Shown: positions 9,806 through 18,795, counted from the stretch's first letter. The stretch is 64,000 nt of DNA from Conexibacter sp. S30A1 (GCF_023330665.1 NZ_CP097127.1:1860001-1924000); one strand, 5' to 3'. Numbers and translations: made by a program. The notes: a model not told the origin generated them from the letters alone.

Positions 9806-10744
9806 CTAGAGCAGGCCCGCGAGGATCTGTTCCAGACCGCCGCCAAGCCGCGTGCGCGGCTCCCAGCCGAGCTCGGCGCGCGCGCGGCGCACGTCCAGGC
9901 AGCTGCGGCTGACCTCGCCCGCACGGGCCGGCAGAAACTCCGGCGCGGGCAGGGAAAGGCCATGCTCCGCACCCACCCTGCCGAGCTCGCGGACGAGCTC
10001 GAGCACGGAGGTCTCCTCGCCCCAGCCGATGTTGAGCGGGCCCGTGACGTCGCTGTCGGCGGCCTGCAGGTTGGCTTGCACCACGTCGGCCACCTCGACC
10101 CAGTCACGCGTCTGGCGCCCATCGCCGAAGATGCGAGGCGTGACGGCGTCGATCAGGCAGCCACAGAAGATCGCCACAACCCCGGCCTCTCCGTGCACGT
10201 CCTGGCGGGGGCCGTAGACGTTGCCGTACCGCAAAGACACGGTCGAGAGGCCGTGCAGGCGCGTGTAGAGCTCGAAGTAGCCTTCGGCCGCGTACTTGCT
10301 CTGCCCGTAGGGCGCCAGCGGTCGCACCGGATGCTCCTCGGGCGTTGGCAGCAGCGCGGCGTCGCCGTAGAGCCCACCGCCGGTCGAGGTGTTGACGACG
10401 CGGCGCGCGCCGTACGCGAGCGCCGCGGAGAGCACGTTCAGCGCCCCAAGCACGTTCACCTGCGCATCGGCGGCGGGATCCTCGACCGAGCTGCGCACAT
10501 CGATCTGCGCCGCCAAATGGAAGACCACCTGGGGACGCACCGAGGCGAACACCGCGTCGAGCGCCACCGCGTCGCGCACGTCGAGGCGGTGCAGCTGTGC
10601 CCCCGCGGCGGTGGCTGCAGCCAGGTTCTCGAGCTTGCCGGTCTGCAGGTTGTCGATCACGGCCACCCGGTCGCCCCGCGCGATCAGGGCGTCGACCAGG
10701 TTCGAGCCGATGAAACCGGCGCCGCCCGTCACGATGCAGTCCAC
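9806..10744 (-). CDS. NAD-dependent sugar-nucleotide epimerase/dehydratase (GalE-like)
   Basis: A 312-residue extended short-chain dehydrogenase. The NAD-binding glycine motif is in VTGGAGFIGSNLVDALIARG near the N-terminus. The catalytic Tyr and Lys are in YGQSKYAAE and the family segment LRYGNVYGPRQD follows. Family members act on UDP- or dTDP-hexoses; UDP-glucose 4-epimerase is a common annotation, but the substrate cannot be fixed. The start is GTG with a strong upstream GAAAGGAG. It sits between a secreted glycosidase-like gene upstream and rfbC downstream, all read leftward. Confidence 0.88.
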   Translation of the reverse strand: MDCIVTGGAGFIGSNLVDALIARGDRVAVIDNLQTGKLENLAAATAAGAQLHRLDVRDAVALDAVFASVRPQVVFHLAAQIDVRSSVEDPAADAQVNVLGALNVLSAALAYGARRVVNTSTGGGLYGDAALLPTPEEHPVRPLAPYGQSKYAAEGYFELYTRLHGLSTVSLRYGNVYGPRQDVHGEAGVVAIFCGCLIDAVTPRIFGDGRQTRDWVEVADVVQANLQAADSDVTGPLNIGWGEETSVLELVRELGRVGAEHGLSLPAPEFLPARAGEVSRSCLDVRRARAELGWEPRTRLGGGLEQILAGLL

Positions 10745-10770
10745 AGGAGCTCCTTTCGCGCAGGGTCGCG

Positions 10771-11847
10771 CTAGTTGTTCTTGAAGGCGTAGAAGTCGGG
10801 CTTGCGCCTGCCGTCCTGCTGGATCAACCCACAGGCGTCAAGCGGCAGTTGGTCCCGCACGCTGGCCCAGCCGAGCGCGTAGATGTAGCCGGCCTTGCGC
10901 GCTGTGACCAACGCGTCCTTGACCCATCTGGCAGCGACCGACGGTGGCGAGACGTAGAAGCTGAACATCTGGTTGGGCGCGGTCGGCACACAGAACTGCG
11001 AGAGGAACAGCGGCAGCGCGTGACCGAAGTAGGTCTTCGTCCAGCCCTCGAGCCGGGGCAGGTCGGAGAACTGCACCTCGCCGTAGGGCGATGGGGCGGC
11101 ACCGAACAGCGGCACCGTGTAGCTGAACGGGTCCTGAGCGTACATGTCCATGCGGGGCCGCCGGCCGCCGGGCAACACCATGCTCGCGAGCCACTGCTGC
11201 GGATCGAGCAGCCCGGCGGTGTAGGTGTCGCCGCCGATCACGACGTTCCTGCGGCTCAGGCGCTTGAGCGCACCGTATGCGTCATTGAGCATCTGGGCGT
11301 AGAGGTGGGGCGCCCGCTTCTGCGCCGCGCTGAGGCGCGTCTGTGTGTAGCGCGCGGGGGTCTCGGGCCGAAAGTCACCCTTGCGGTTGGGCTCGTTCCA
11401 GACCATCCAGAGATGCACGCTCGGGTATTCGCGCGCCGCCGCCTGAATGAACTGGGCGTAGGTGCGGGGGTCTCTGGGCGCCCAGCCCATGCCGGCGTGC
11501 CCCCCGTTGGCCCAGGCCGGGGCGTTGCTCACCGCCAAGAGCACGCGCATGCCGTAGCGCCTGGCCTCGGCGATCTCCTGGCCGATCTGCACGGGCCACG
11601 CGTAGGCGGGGTCCGCCGGCGAGGTCGGGTCGGCCGGTTTGGTCAGCGCCACCTCGTTCCAGTCAAGCTGGGTCTCGTAGATCCTCGCGCCGAGCTCGCG
11701 GTAGAGCGGGAACTGGTTGATGCCGTCCACCGTGGGCGGCCCCCAGACCGCCTTCTGGAAGGCGCTTGCGCCAGCGGGCGCGAGCGCCGCCACAAACGCT
11801 GCGACGAGAGTGACGGCGGCGACCAGGCGCAAGAGTGCTCTGCACAT
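10771..11847 (-). CDS. Secreted glycoside hydrolase-like TIM-barrel protein
   Basis: A 358-residue exported protein with a signal peptide (hydrophobic 6-29, ending AGASAF). The barrel resembles clan A glycosidases (GH5/GH39-like): WNEVALTKP near residue 63, then HLWMVWNEPN with the expected proton donor Glu152. Clan A enzymes place the nucleophilic Glu late in the barrel. Here the matching segment appears to be LPLFLSQFCVPTAP, with Gln284 where Glu would be expected. If that alignment is right, hydrolysis may be lost and the protein may only bind sugar. It is followed by two sugar-nucleotide genes on the same strand, consistent with an envelope glycan function. Confidence 0.72.
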   Translation of the reverse strand: MCRALLRLVAAVTLVAAFVAALAPAGASAFQKAVWGPPTVDGINQFPLYRELGARIYETQLDWNEVALTKPADPTSPADPAYAWPVQIGQEIAEARRYGMRVLLAVSNAPAWANGGHAGMGWAPRDPRTYAQFIQAAAREYPSVHLWMVWNEPNRKGDFRPETPARYTQTRLSAAQKRAPHLYAQMLNDAYGALKRLSRRNVVIGGDTYTAGLLDPQQWLASMVLPGGRRPRMDMYAQDPFSYTVPLFGAAPSPYGEVQFSDLPRLEGWTKTYFGHALPLFLSQFCVPTAPNQMFSFYVSPPSVAARWVKDALVTARKAGYIYALGWASVRDQLPLDACGLIQQDGRRKPDFYAFKNN

Positions 11848-11858
11848 CGGCGGCGATG

Positions 11859-12311
11859 TTAGAGCTGCACTCTGAAGGGGTCCTGCGCGGCGGGCGGATG
11901 CTCGAGCATCAGGGTCACGGGACCGTCGTTCACAAGCGCGACCGCCATGTCCGCGCCAAAGCGTCCGCGCCTGGCGCCTGTGACCTCGCAGAAGCGCTCA
12001 TACAGCGGCTCGGCGACTTCCGCCGGGGCCGCGGCGCCGTAGCTCGGGCGGTTGCCGCGACGGGTCTCGGCGTAGAGCGTGAACTGGCTCACGCACAGGA
12101 GCTCGCGGTCTCCGAGCGGCGCGTTCATGCGGCCGTGGGCGTCGGGGAAGACGCGCAGGGCCATCACCTTGGCGGCGAGACGCTCAGCGTCCTGCACCGT
12201 GTCGCTGTGGGTGACCCCCAGCAGCACCAAAAGACCCGGCCCGATGCGCCCGATCTCCTCGCCGTCCGTGGCCACAGAGGCGCTGCTGACGCGCTGCACG
12301 AGCGCTCTCAG
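11859..12311 (-). CDS. dtd: D-aminoacyl-tRNA deacylase
   Basis: Dtd removes D-amino acids wrongly attached to tRNA. The two active-site motifs are present: SQFTLYA and the Gly-cisPro loop in LVNDGPVT. The GTG at 12299 would begin the protein at VQRV and lack the family's first residues. Reading four codons further upstream gives CTG-AGA-GCG-CTC-GTG-CAG, so the protein would begin (M)RALVQRVSSAS, exactly the canonical Dtd N-terminus. This CTG overlaps the TGA of the preceding GNAT gene as CTGA, matching the 4-bp overlaps seen elsewhere in the window. I therefore give a CTG start and 150 residues; the start is inferred. Confidence 0.85.
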   Translation of the reverse strand: MRALVQRVSSASVATDGEEIGRIGPGLLVLLGVTHSDTVQDAERLAAKVMALRVFPDAHGRMNAPLGDRELLCVSQFTLYAETRRGNRPSYGAAAPAEVAEPLYERFCEVTGARRGRFGADMAVALVNDGPVTLMLEHPPAAQDPFRVQL

Positions 12312-12793
12312 AGCAGCTTCTCCATCGCGATGTGCTCGATGCCGGCCTCCACGAACTCGCGGCCACGCGGCTCGTAGCCGGCCTGCTCGTAGAGCGAGCG
12401 CGCGTAGGTCTGGGCGTGGAGCAGGATGTGCCTTGAGCCATGTGCGCGTGCCTCACGGTCGGTCGCACGCAGCAGCGCGCTGGCGATCCCCCGGCGCCGG
12501 GCGCTGCGCTTCACCGCCAGCCGGCTGAACTGGACGGTCTGCCCCACGAACACCAGCCGACAGGTCGCGACGATCGCACCGTCCATGACCGCGACCAGGT
12601 GCAGCCCGCTGTGGTCGCGCCCATCGCGTTCCTCATGCGCAGGCACGCCCTGCTCGAGACAGAAGACCTCGTAGCGCAGCGCGAGCGCCGCGGCGAGCTC
12701 GCGCTCACCCCCAAGCCGCCTGATCTCGTAGCCGGGGTCAGGCTCGGCGTCGGCGTCGGCGGGACGGTGTTGCACGGCCTGAAAGCTTGGCAC
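12308..12793 (-). CDS. GNAT-family N-acetyltransferase
   Basis: An acetyl-CoA-dependent acyltransferase of about 161 residues. The GNAT core is clear: YEIRRLGGERELAAALALRY, the beta4/motif A segment QFSRLAVKRSARRRGIASAL with the acetyl-CoA loop R-R-G-I-A, and the late SLYEQAGYEPRGREF. The open frame runs 84 codons further upstream, but that part is low-complexity with no family match, so I chose GTG at 12793; other GTGs nearby are possible. Its TGA overlaps the proposed CTG start of dtd, so the two are probably coupled. The acetyl acceptor is unknown. Confidence 0.8.
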   Translation of the reverse strand: MPSFQAVQHRPADADAEPDPGYEIRRLGGERELAAALALRYEVFCLEQGVPAHEERDGRDHSGLHLVAVMDGAIVATCRLVFVGQTVQFSRLAVKRSARRRGIASALLRATDREARAHGSRHILLHAQTYARSLYEQAGYEPRGREFVEAGIEHIAMEKLL

Positions 12794-13026
12794 ACGGCCT
12801 GGGTGCAGGTCGCTGGCGACCACCGCACCACGGCAGTCGGCGGGGACACCAAGCAACGGCGCGCGGTTGCTTAGATCGCTGTTATCCTTTTGCGCGTTGC
12901 CCAGGGCGGGGTGGACGCCGCCCCCGGGTTGACCTCCAGCTCTCATCGCAAGTTTGAGGGCGCCATTTTGAGCCGTTTGGGTTACACGCAGCGGCTCCTT
13001 TCTACCACCTTCACAAATGCTCGTAG

Positions 13027-15681
13027 ATGGGTGATCCCACCCCACTTCCGAGTTCTGCCGCGATCAAGCGAGCAGAACAGCTGACGCGCGAGCGGTTCGT
13101 CTTCGACGGCGAGACGCCCGAGGAGGCGCTCGCACCCGGCAGCGCCCGGCGCCGCGCGCTGGATGCCGCGCTCGTCGACGTCGCGGCGGGTCTGAAGACT
13201 CCGTCGCTGCGCTGGCGTCAGCAGTACTCGCTGCTGCTCGGTCTCGAGCGCCTGCTGTCGGATGACGAGCCGAAGCTGGTTGACGGCACAGTGCTCTCCG
13301 CCCACCAGGTCGACGCCCTGTCGGGAACCCTCACGGCGCTTTTGGCGGGCGTGCAGGCCGGCACGGAGGCGCTGCCAAGCGAGGACCCTGCGAGTGCCGC
13401 CGACCCGCAGGCCGTGCACGCGCCGCCGGCCGAAGGGACAGGCGCTGAAGTCGCGGCTGTGAGCGCGGCGGCCGACATGGTGGACGCGGGCGACGAGGAG
13501 GTGGATGAGAGCGACGAGGAGGTGGACGCGGGCGAGGACGATCCCGACGAGCACGGCCTGGACAGCGACGAGGAGCCCCAGGATTGGCAGGACGACGACG
13601 ACGCACTGGACGAGGACATCTCGCCTGAGAGCCTCGACGAGGATCCCGGCGCCGCGCGGCGTTTCTGGTTTGAGCACGCCACCGGGGCTGGCAAGACCGT
13701 CGCCGCGGTCGGGTTTGTGGAGGCTTCGCGCACCGGCGGAGTGCTGATCCTCACACACCGGCGCAACCTGGTTGACCAGTTCATCGGCGAGCTCCGCGAC
13801 CACGGCTACAGCGACCGGTTGTGCAAGCCGCTTTTGATCGGCGAGGATGCGGCCAACGGGCCGGTCACGGTCGAGACCTACCAGTGGTTCGTGCGCAATG
13901 CCGGCAAGATCTCCGGCGCATACACGATCGTCATCTGCGACGAGGCTCACACCGCGCTGGGCGAGAAGACCTCGGCGGCCATCCGCCGCTGGCACGAGCC
14001 GATCTGGATCGGCATGACAGCCACCGGCGCGCTGATTGCACGCCACGTCACCGACCTGTTCCCAACACAGACCTCGCGCTTTGACCTCGCGCAGGCCGCC
14101 CGCCGCGGGGTGATCGCGCCGCTGCGCTGCATCCGCATACCGCCGGGTCCGGGCGTGCGAACGATCGCCAAGGTGCCGTTGCGCCGCGGCGAGGTGGACA
14201 CCGAGTTCGACCAGGAGATGCTGGCCGAACTGCTGGACCAGACGCCCTTCAACCTGGCGATCGCCGACCTCTACAAGACGCGCTTCAACGGCATGCCGGG
14301 AGTGGTCTACGCGGCCGGGGTCAAGCATGCCTACAACGTCGCCGAGTCCTTCCGGGCGCTGGGCATGAAGGCCATGGCCGTGTCCGGTGAGACGCCCAAG
14401 CGGGAGTTGGCAAAGATCCTCGCCGATTACGAAGCCGGCAAGGTGGACGTGCTGATCAACGCGCAGCTGCTCGCCGAGGGCTGGAACAGTCCCCGCGCGA
14501 CCGTCTGCATGCACCTCGCACCGACCGCCTCCAAGCGCATCTACCAACAGCGCGTGGGGCGCGTGACGCGACGGCACCCAGGCAAGGAGGCCGGCATCGT
14601 CGTGGACTTCGTGCACCCGGCCACCAAGCACGACGATCCCGTGGTGACGCTGCACTCGCTGCTTGACCGCGACGTGTACCGGGGGGGCGCGATAGTCGTG
14701 GGACCGGTGCGCCGTGGCCGTGGGCGCCGGATCAGGGTGGAGCGTCGCGTGTTGCCGGTCACGCCCGATCCAGAACGCCGCGCCGAGGTCTTCGAGCGGG
14801 AGCTCTGGCGGATCGCGGTCGAGAACCTTGACTACGGCGAGCAGCGCGTCTGGGCGCAGCTGGCTGGGGCGCGGGTTGCGCCCACCGCCTGGCGCCGCGC
14901 CAAGGCGATGCTGCACTTTGACCGGCAGGGCGAGCTGCGCCGGCTGTTTTTGCTGACCGCACTGCAGCGCAACCGCAGCGCGCAGCTGCGGCTGCGGGCG
15001 CTCCAGGAGGTGGCCGCATCCAAGGACGCGGAGGCATTTGACACGGCGATCGACATCATCGCCGGCTGGCCCCGAGACGAGCGCCGCGAGGGCGTCAAGA
15101 TCATGCTGCAGGCACTGGCTGAAAGGCGCATCGGCCGCCGTGACCAGGCCAACAACTGGATCTGGCGACTGGCCGAGTACACCCGTGAGGTGCACGAGGA
15201 GTACGCGGTGCAGCGCTGGCCCGAGACCAAGCGGTTGCTCGGCCTGCTGGTGAACTCAAGCGGCCAGGCACACGCACGCAACGCCAGGCGACTGGTGCAC
15301 GCCACCCGCAAAGAGGACCGCCGCCTCTCCGCCGCGCTGCTCGCGGCCGCGCTCGCGCACACTCCCGAGGCTGCCGAGGCGATCAACGGCGCTCGCGCCC
15401 GCATGGCCCGCAAGCCCGCGGCGCTCGCTCGCGAGCTGCTGCGTAACTTCCCCAAGGGCAAACGCGGCAAGAGCAGGCGCCGAGCGGGCCGGCCGGGTGA
15501 GGTGACGGCCACGCCGGTCGAGGCGCCCGTCAGCGGCGCGGAGCCCCAGCTGGATGACGAGCTGGATCTGGAGGACGAGCTGGCGGAGCCCGGCCCGGAC
15601 GCGGACGACGAGCCCGAAGACGACGAGCCCGAAGACGACGAGCCCGAAGACGACGAGGACCTGGACCGCGACGCCGCCTGA
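13027..15681 (+). CDS. Large SF2 DEAH helicase with acidic insert and acidic tail
   Basis: An 884-residue helicase. A Q-motif-like LSAHQVDALSG lies near residue 90, but Walker A (HATGAGKT, 217-224) comes about 120 residues later. The space holds a low-complexity segment (about 152-208) made largely of Asp and Glu. The DEAH box is ICDEAHTALG (305-308), motif III is GMTATG and motif VI YQQRVGRVTRRHPG. After the helicase core come a helical domain of about 250 residues with regular Ala/Leu/Arg repeats, a basic patch KGKRGKSRRRAGRPG, and a second acidic tail with DDEPE-type repeats. It is divergent from the GNAT gene across 233 bp. Its partner and substrate are unknown. Confidence 0.85.
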   Translation: MGDPTPLPSSAAIKRAEQLTRERFVFDGETPEEALAPGSARRRALDAALVDVAAGLKTPSLRWRQQYSLLLGLERLLSDDEPKLVDGTVLSAHQVDALSGTLTALLAGVQAGTEALPSEDPASAADPQAVHAPPAEGTGAEVAAVSAAADMVDAGDEEVDESDEEVDAGEDDPDEHGLDSDEEPQDWQDDDDALDEDISPESLDEDPGAARRFWFEHATGAGKTVAAVGFVEASRTGGVLILTHRRNLVDQFIGELRDHGYSDRLCKPLLIGEDAANGPVTVETYQWFVRNAGKISGAYTIVICDEAHTALGEKTSAAIRRWHEPIWIGMTATGALIARHVTDLFPTQTSRFDLAQAARRGVIAPLRCIRIPPGPGVRTIAKVPLRRGEVDTEFDQEMLAELLDQTPFNLAIADLYKTRFNGMPGVVYAAGVKHAYNVAESFRALGMKAMAVSGETPKRELAKILADYEAGKVDVLINAQLLAEGWNSPRATVCMHLAPTASKRIYQQRVGRVTRRHPGKEAGIVVDFVHPATKHDDPVVTLHSLLDRDVYRGGAIVVGPVRRGRGRRIRVERRVLPVTPDPERRAEVFERELWRIAVENLDYGEQRVWAQLAGARVAPTAWRRAKAMLHFDRQGELRRLFLLTALQRNRSAQLRLRALQEVAASKDAEAFDTAIDIIAGWPRDERREGVKIMLQALAERRIGRRDQANNWIWRLAEYTREVHEEYAVQRWPETKRLLGLLVNSSGQAHARNARRLVHATRKEDRRLSAALLAAALAHTPEAAEAINGARARMARKPAALARELLRNFPKGKRGKSRRRAGRPGEVTATPVEAPVSGAEPQLDDELDLEDELAEPGPDADDEPEDDEPEDDEPEDDEDLDRDAA

Positions 15682-15740
15682 GCGGGGCACGGAGCTGGAC
15701 GCCTGTACTAGCGCGACACGCGCGAGCTTGAGCAACGCGG

Positions 15741-17201
15741 GTGCCTGCCGATCCGGGTGTTGTGAGGCGTACGCTCATCCACGCCGCCGCCGTAATCGCA
15801 CTAGCCGCTCTTGGCAGCGGCGTGTTCGCCACAGCAGCGCTGGCCAGCGACCCCATTGCCTATGTGACCAACGAGCAGTCCGGCACGCTCGTCCAGGTGA
15901 ACCTCGCCACCGGCGCGGTGGGGACGGCGATTCCGGTCGGCTCAAAACCGGTCGCGGTCGCGATCGCACCGAACGGCGAGATGGCCTACGTCGCCGACTA
16001 CGGTACCTCTGAGGTCGTACCCGTCGACCTCGTGACGGGTGCCGTTGGCAACCCCATAGTGCTGGCCCATCGCCCGAACGCGATCGCGATATCGGGCAAC
16101 GGCGCCACCGCTTACGTGGTGTCCGACGCCGGAGCCCTTTGGCCGATCGATCTGAGCACCCAAGCGGTCGGTAAGCAGATCAAGATCCCGACGAACTCCG
16201 ATGCCATCGCGCTCTCGGCGAACGGCTCGACGACCTACATCACCAACGCGGCAGACGCCACCGTGACCCCGATCTCGCTGCCCGGCGGCGGCCTGGGCCA
16301 ACCGATCGACCTGCCGGCACCGACCCCTGACGGGGTCGCGATCGCGCCAGGCACCTCAACCGCCTATGTGACCGGCGACAGCGGCGGCACGCTGACGCCG
16401 GTGGACCTTGCGAGCGGCACTGCAGCCACCGCGATCAGCGTCGGCTCGCAGCCAACCGACGTCGCAATCTCCTCCAATGCGACTACCGCCTATGTGACCA
16501 GCTTCAACTCGGGCACGGTCACGCCTGTCGCGCTCGCCACCGGCGTCGCCGCCACCCCGTTCGCCGTGGGCGGCGAGCTGAGTTCGATCGCGCTCTCACC
16601 GCTGAACGGCTCGGGGTCCGGGTCGAGCTCAGGCTCGGGGTCCGGGTCAGGCTCGGGGTCCGGGTCAGGCTCGGGGTCCGGGTCAGGCTCGGGGTCCGGA
16701 GCGAGCCCCGGGTTCGGCCCAGACGCGGGTGCGATCGGGACCACCGCAAGCTCCCCCGTCGCGCTCGGGGACCAGCAGCTCACTCTGCTCGTGTCAGGAC
16801 CGATGCGCACCTTTGGTGGTGGCGGCACCGGAGCCCACGGCGGTGGTGGATCCGCCGGGGGGTTGAAGACCACAGGCCGCGGCGCGACCCGCCGGGCGCT
16901 GGCGTGCTACCGGCCCAGGTCGGCCATCCGCGTACGCATGACGCGGCGGATCCTGCCACGCCGCACACGGCTGAAGCTGCATCTGGTCACCTTCAGGCTC
17001 GGACGCCAGCTCAGGCGCGCCAAGCGCCTGCCGGCGACGGCGTGGTTGTCGCTGCGTGGGCTCAGGCGTGGCCGGCATCTGCTGATCGTGCGAGCGTTGT
17101 ACCGGGAGCGTTTCGTGGTCCGCACCAAACATCATCGGCTGCGGAGGATCCTCGCGGTTACCGTGAGCCGGCGACTGCTCGAGCGCATCAACATCTGCTA
17201 G
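15741..17201 (+). CDS. Secreted YncE-like beta-propeller protein with Ser-Gly linker and basic C-terminal domain
   Basis: A 486-residue exported protein. An N-terminal signal peptide (hydrophobic AAAVIALAALGSGVFATAA) ends near ALASD. Seven or so repeats of the pattern AYVTN..SGTVTPV.LATG form a YncE/LVIVD-type beta-propeller. A (Ser-Gly)n linker around residues 290-318 follows, encoded by an 18-bp tandem repeat. The last 110 residues are very Arg-rich, with a cysteine near each end (LACYRPR and RINIC), like C-terminal domains on many Thermoleophilia surface proteins. The start may be GTG at 15741 or the GTG seven codons later, which gives a tighter signal peptide. Function is unknown; cell-surface binding is inferred. 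Confidence 0.78.
   Translation: MPADPGVVRRTLIHAAAVIALAALGSGVFATAALASDPIAYVTNEQSGTLVQVNLATGAVGTAIPVGSKPVAVAIAPNGEMAYVADYGTSEVVPVDLVTGAVGNPIVLAHRPNAIAISGNGATAYVVSDAGALWPIDLSTQAVGKQIKIPTNSDAIALSANGSTTYITNAADATVTPISLPGGGLGQPIDLPAPTPDGVAIAPGTSTAYVTGDSGGTLTPVDLASGTAATAISVGSQPTDVAISSNATTAYVTSFNSGTVTPVALATGVAATPFAVGGELSSIALSPLNGSGSGSSSGSGSGSGSGSGSGSGSGSGSGSGASPGFGPDAGAIGTTASSPVALGDQQLTLLVSGPMRTFGGGGTGAHGGGGSAGGLKTTGRGATRRALACYRPRSAIRVRMTRRILPRRTRLKLHLVTFRLGRQLRRAKRLPATAWLSLRGLRRGRHLLIVRALYRERFVVRTKHHRLRRILAVTVSRRLLERINIC
16608..16700 (+). repeat. 18-bp tandem repeat coding the Ser-Gly linker
   Basis: The unit GGCTCGGGGTCCGGGTCA occurs at 16632-16649, 16650-16667 and 16668-16685, with a partial copy at 16686-16700 and a diverged 24-bp copy at 16608-16631. 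It is in frame and encodes alternating Gly and Ser. Copy number is likely to vary between strains by slippage. Confidence 0.9.
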
Positions 17202-17323
17202 CGGCGCCGGGGAGGACCTGACCTGCCCGGCGGGCCGCTCGCGCAGCCACTCACGCTGGGGCCCGGCAGCCGACACGGAGATCACCCGTGATGTCAAGCA
17301 AGCCACGCCCCGCGCGGCTGCGG

Positions 17324-18088
17324 TCAGTACGCGCTCGCGCCGAGCCAGCCGGCCAGGACGAGCCCCAGCAGGCAGATGACGATCTTGAGCAACCGCACCG
17401 GCACCGTGCGCACCACGCGTGGGCCAAGGCGGCCGCCGTAGAAGAAACCCACCGCAAGCGGTAGCGCCGCCCACCAGTCAACCGGGCTCGCGAACGCGAA
17501 GATCACAGCTGCCACCAGATTGCTGAGCGCGAGGCTGAGGTTCTTGACAGCGTTCGAGCGCGCAAACGAGCTCGCCAGCACCGCCTCAAACAGCACGATC
17601 ATGATCACCCCCGCGCCCGCCCCGAAGTAGCCACCGTAGACGGTCACCAGCAACGAGCCGGCGAGCGCCGTGCGTGTCAGCCGGAGCTCACCGGAGCCAT
17701 GTTGCGCCGCCGGCACGGCTGGTCGCGTGACGAGCACCGCAAGCGAAGCCGCAGCCACCAGCCACGGCACGATCAGCCTGAAGGAGGCGCTCGAGGTGAC
17801 CAGCAGCAGCACGGCCCCCACGGCGCCGCCGAGCAGGCTGATCAGCACCAGTCCGCGCAGCGCGCGCCACTGGCCATCGAGCTCCGGGCCCGACGCCGTG
17901 ACCGAGCCCACACCGCTGAACACGAGCGCCACCGTGTTGGTGACGTTGGCGGCGATCGGCGAGAGCCCGGTCAGCAGCAGCGCCGGGTAGCTGACCAGCG
18001 AGGCAAGGCCCGTGACACAGCCGACAAACCCTGCGGCCACGCCTGCCAGGAGCAGCAGCACGGCTTCCAGCGCGATCCCAGGCGTCAT
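17324..18088 (-). CDS. TauE/SafE-family sulfite/sulfonate exporter
   Basis: A 254-residue membrane protein with about seven to eight hydrophobic helices in two similar halves, each with a polar break (GLASLVSYPALLLTGLSP; GYFGAGAGVIMIVLF). This is the TauE/SafE (DUF81) fold, which moves organic or inorganic sulfur anions across the inner membrane; specificity is not readable. Its ATG overlaps the birA stop as ATGA, making it the last gene of the long leftward operon. It ends convergently to the beta-propeller gene with about 120 bp between them, where I see no clean hairpin. Confidence 0.87.
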   Translation of the reverse strand: MTPGIALEAVLLLLAGVAAGFVGCVTGLASLVSYPALLLTGLSPIAANVTNTVALVFSGVGSVTASGPELDGQWRALRGLVLISLLGGAVGAVLLLVTSSASFRLIVPWLVAAASLAVLVTRPAVPAAQHGSGELRLTRTALAGSLLVTVYGGYFGAGAGVIMIVLFEAVLASSFARSNAVKNLSLALSNLVAAVIFAFASPVDWWAALPLAVGFFYGGRLGPRVVRTVPVRLLKIVICLLGLVLAGWLGASAY

Positions 18089-18795
18089 GGCTGACCGCTA
18101 CCGAGGTGCACCTCGCCGGCGTCCAGCGCAACGGTGCTGCCGTCCCCGCGCGCGACCAGCAGCCGTCCGCGGCTATCGATCCCGGCTGCGGTGCCCGCGC
18201 CGGACTCCCAGCGCACGAGACGGCCGCACAGCGCGTCGCGGGCACGGAGGCCCTCCAGCACGGCTTCAACAGGCACCGCCAACCAGTGCTCGAGGCTCGC
18301 GCACAGGATCTGCAGCAGCGGCTCGATGTCCTGCGACGCACGGCCGAGCGTGGCCGCCCGCTCGCGCACACCGTCGGGAAGCTGGCTCAGCTCGAGCGCA
18401 ACGTTGAGCCCGATGCCGAGCACCGCCCAGCCCTCCTGCGGGCGGCCCTCGACGAGGATCCCTGCGACCTTGCGCCCCTCGATCAGCACGTCGTTTGGCC
18501 ACTTCACACCTGCCATCTGACCACAAACCTCGGCGGTCGCCACTCCGGCCGCAAGCGACAGCAGCGGCGGCGGATCCCGCAGCACCCACGAGCAGACGAG
18601 CGCCGCGCCAGGCGGCGCGTGCCAGTCACGACCCTGCCTTCCCCGACCGGCCGTCTGCTCCCGCGCCGTCACAAGCGTGCCATGCACCGCTCCGGACGCC
18701 GCCAACTCGCGCGCCACAAGGTTGGTGGAGTCGGTCACACGCAGGTGGACGCGCGGGTAACCGAGCCGGTCCGGAGCCGAGCCGGAGTGATCCAT
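18085..18795 (-). CDS. birA: Biotin--[acetyl-CoA-carboxylase] ligase
   Basis: A 236-residue enzyme that makes biotinyl-AMP and biotinylates carboxylase carrier domains. The signature loop TAGRGRQGRDWHAPPGAAL is intact, as are KWPNDVLIEGRKVAGILVE and GIGLNVAL. It lacks the N-terminal DNA-binding helix-turn-helix of E. coli BirA, so it is a monofunctional ligase without repressor function, as is common in actinobacteria. Its ATG shares one base with the stop of the preceding gene (TGATG), and its own stop overlaps tauE by four bases. Confidence 0.93.
   Translation of the reverse strand: MDHSGSAPDRLGYPRVHLRVTDSTNLVARELAASGAVHGTLVTAREQTAGRGRQGRDWHAPPGAALVCSWVLRDPPPLLSLAAGVATAEVCGQMAGVKWPNDVLIEGRKVAGILVEGRPQEGWAVLGIGLNVALELSQLPDGVRERAATLGRASQDIEPLLQILCASLEHWLAVPVEAVLEGLRARDALCGRLVRWESGAGTAAGIDSRGRLLVARGDGSTVALDAGEVHLGSGQP

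Noticed and set aside
12982-15195. Long open frame on the minus strand opposite the large helicase
   Set aside because: It is antisense to a helicase with full motifs, has no family features and reflects high-GC codon bias.
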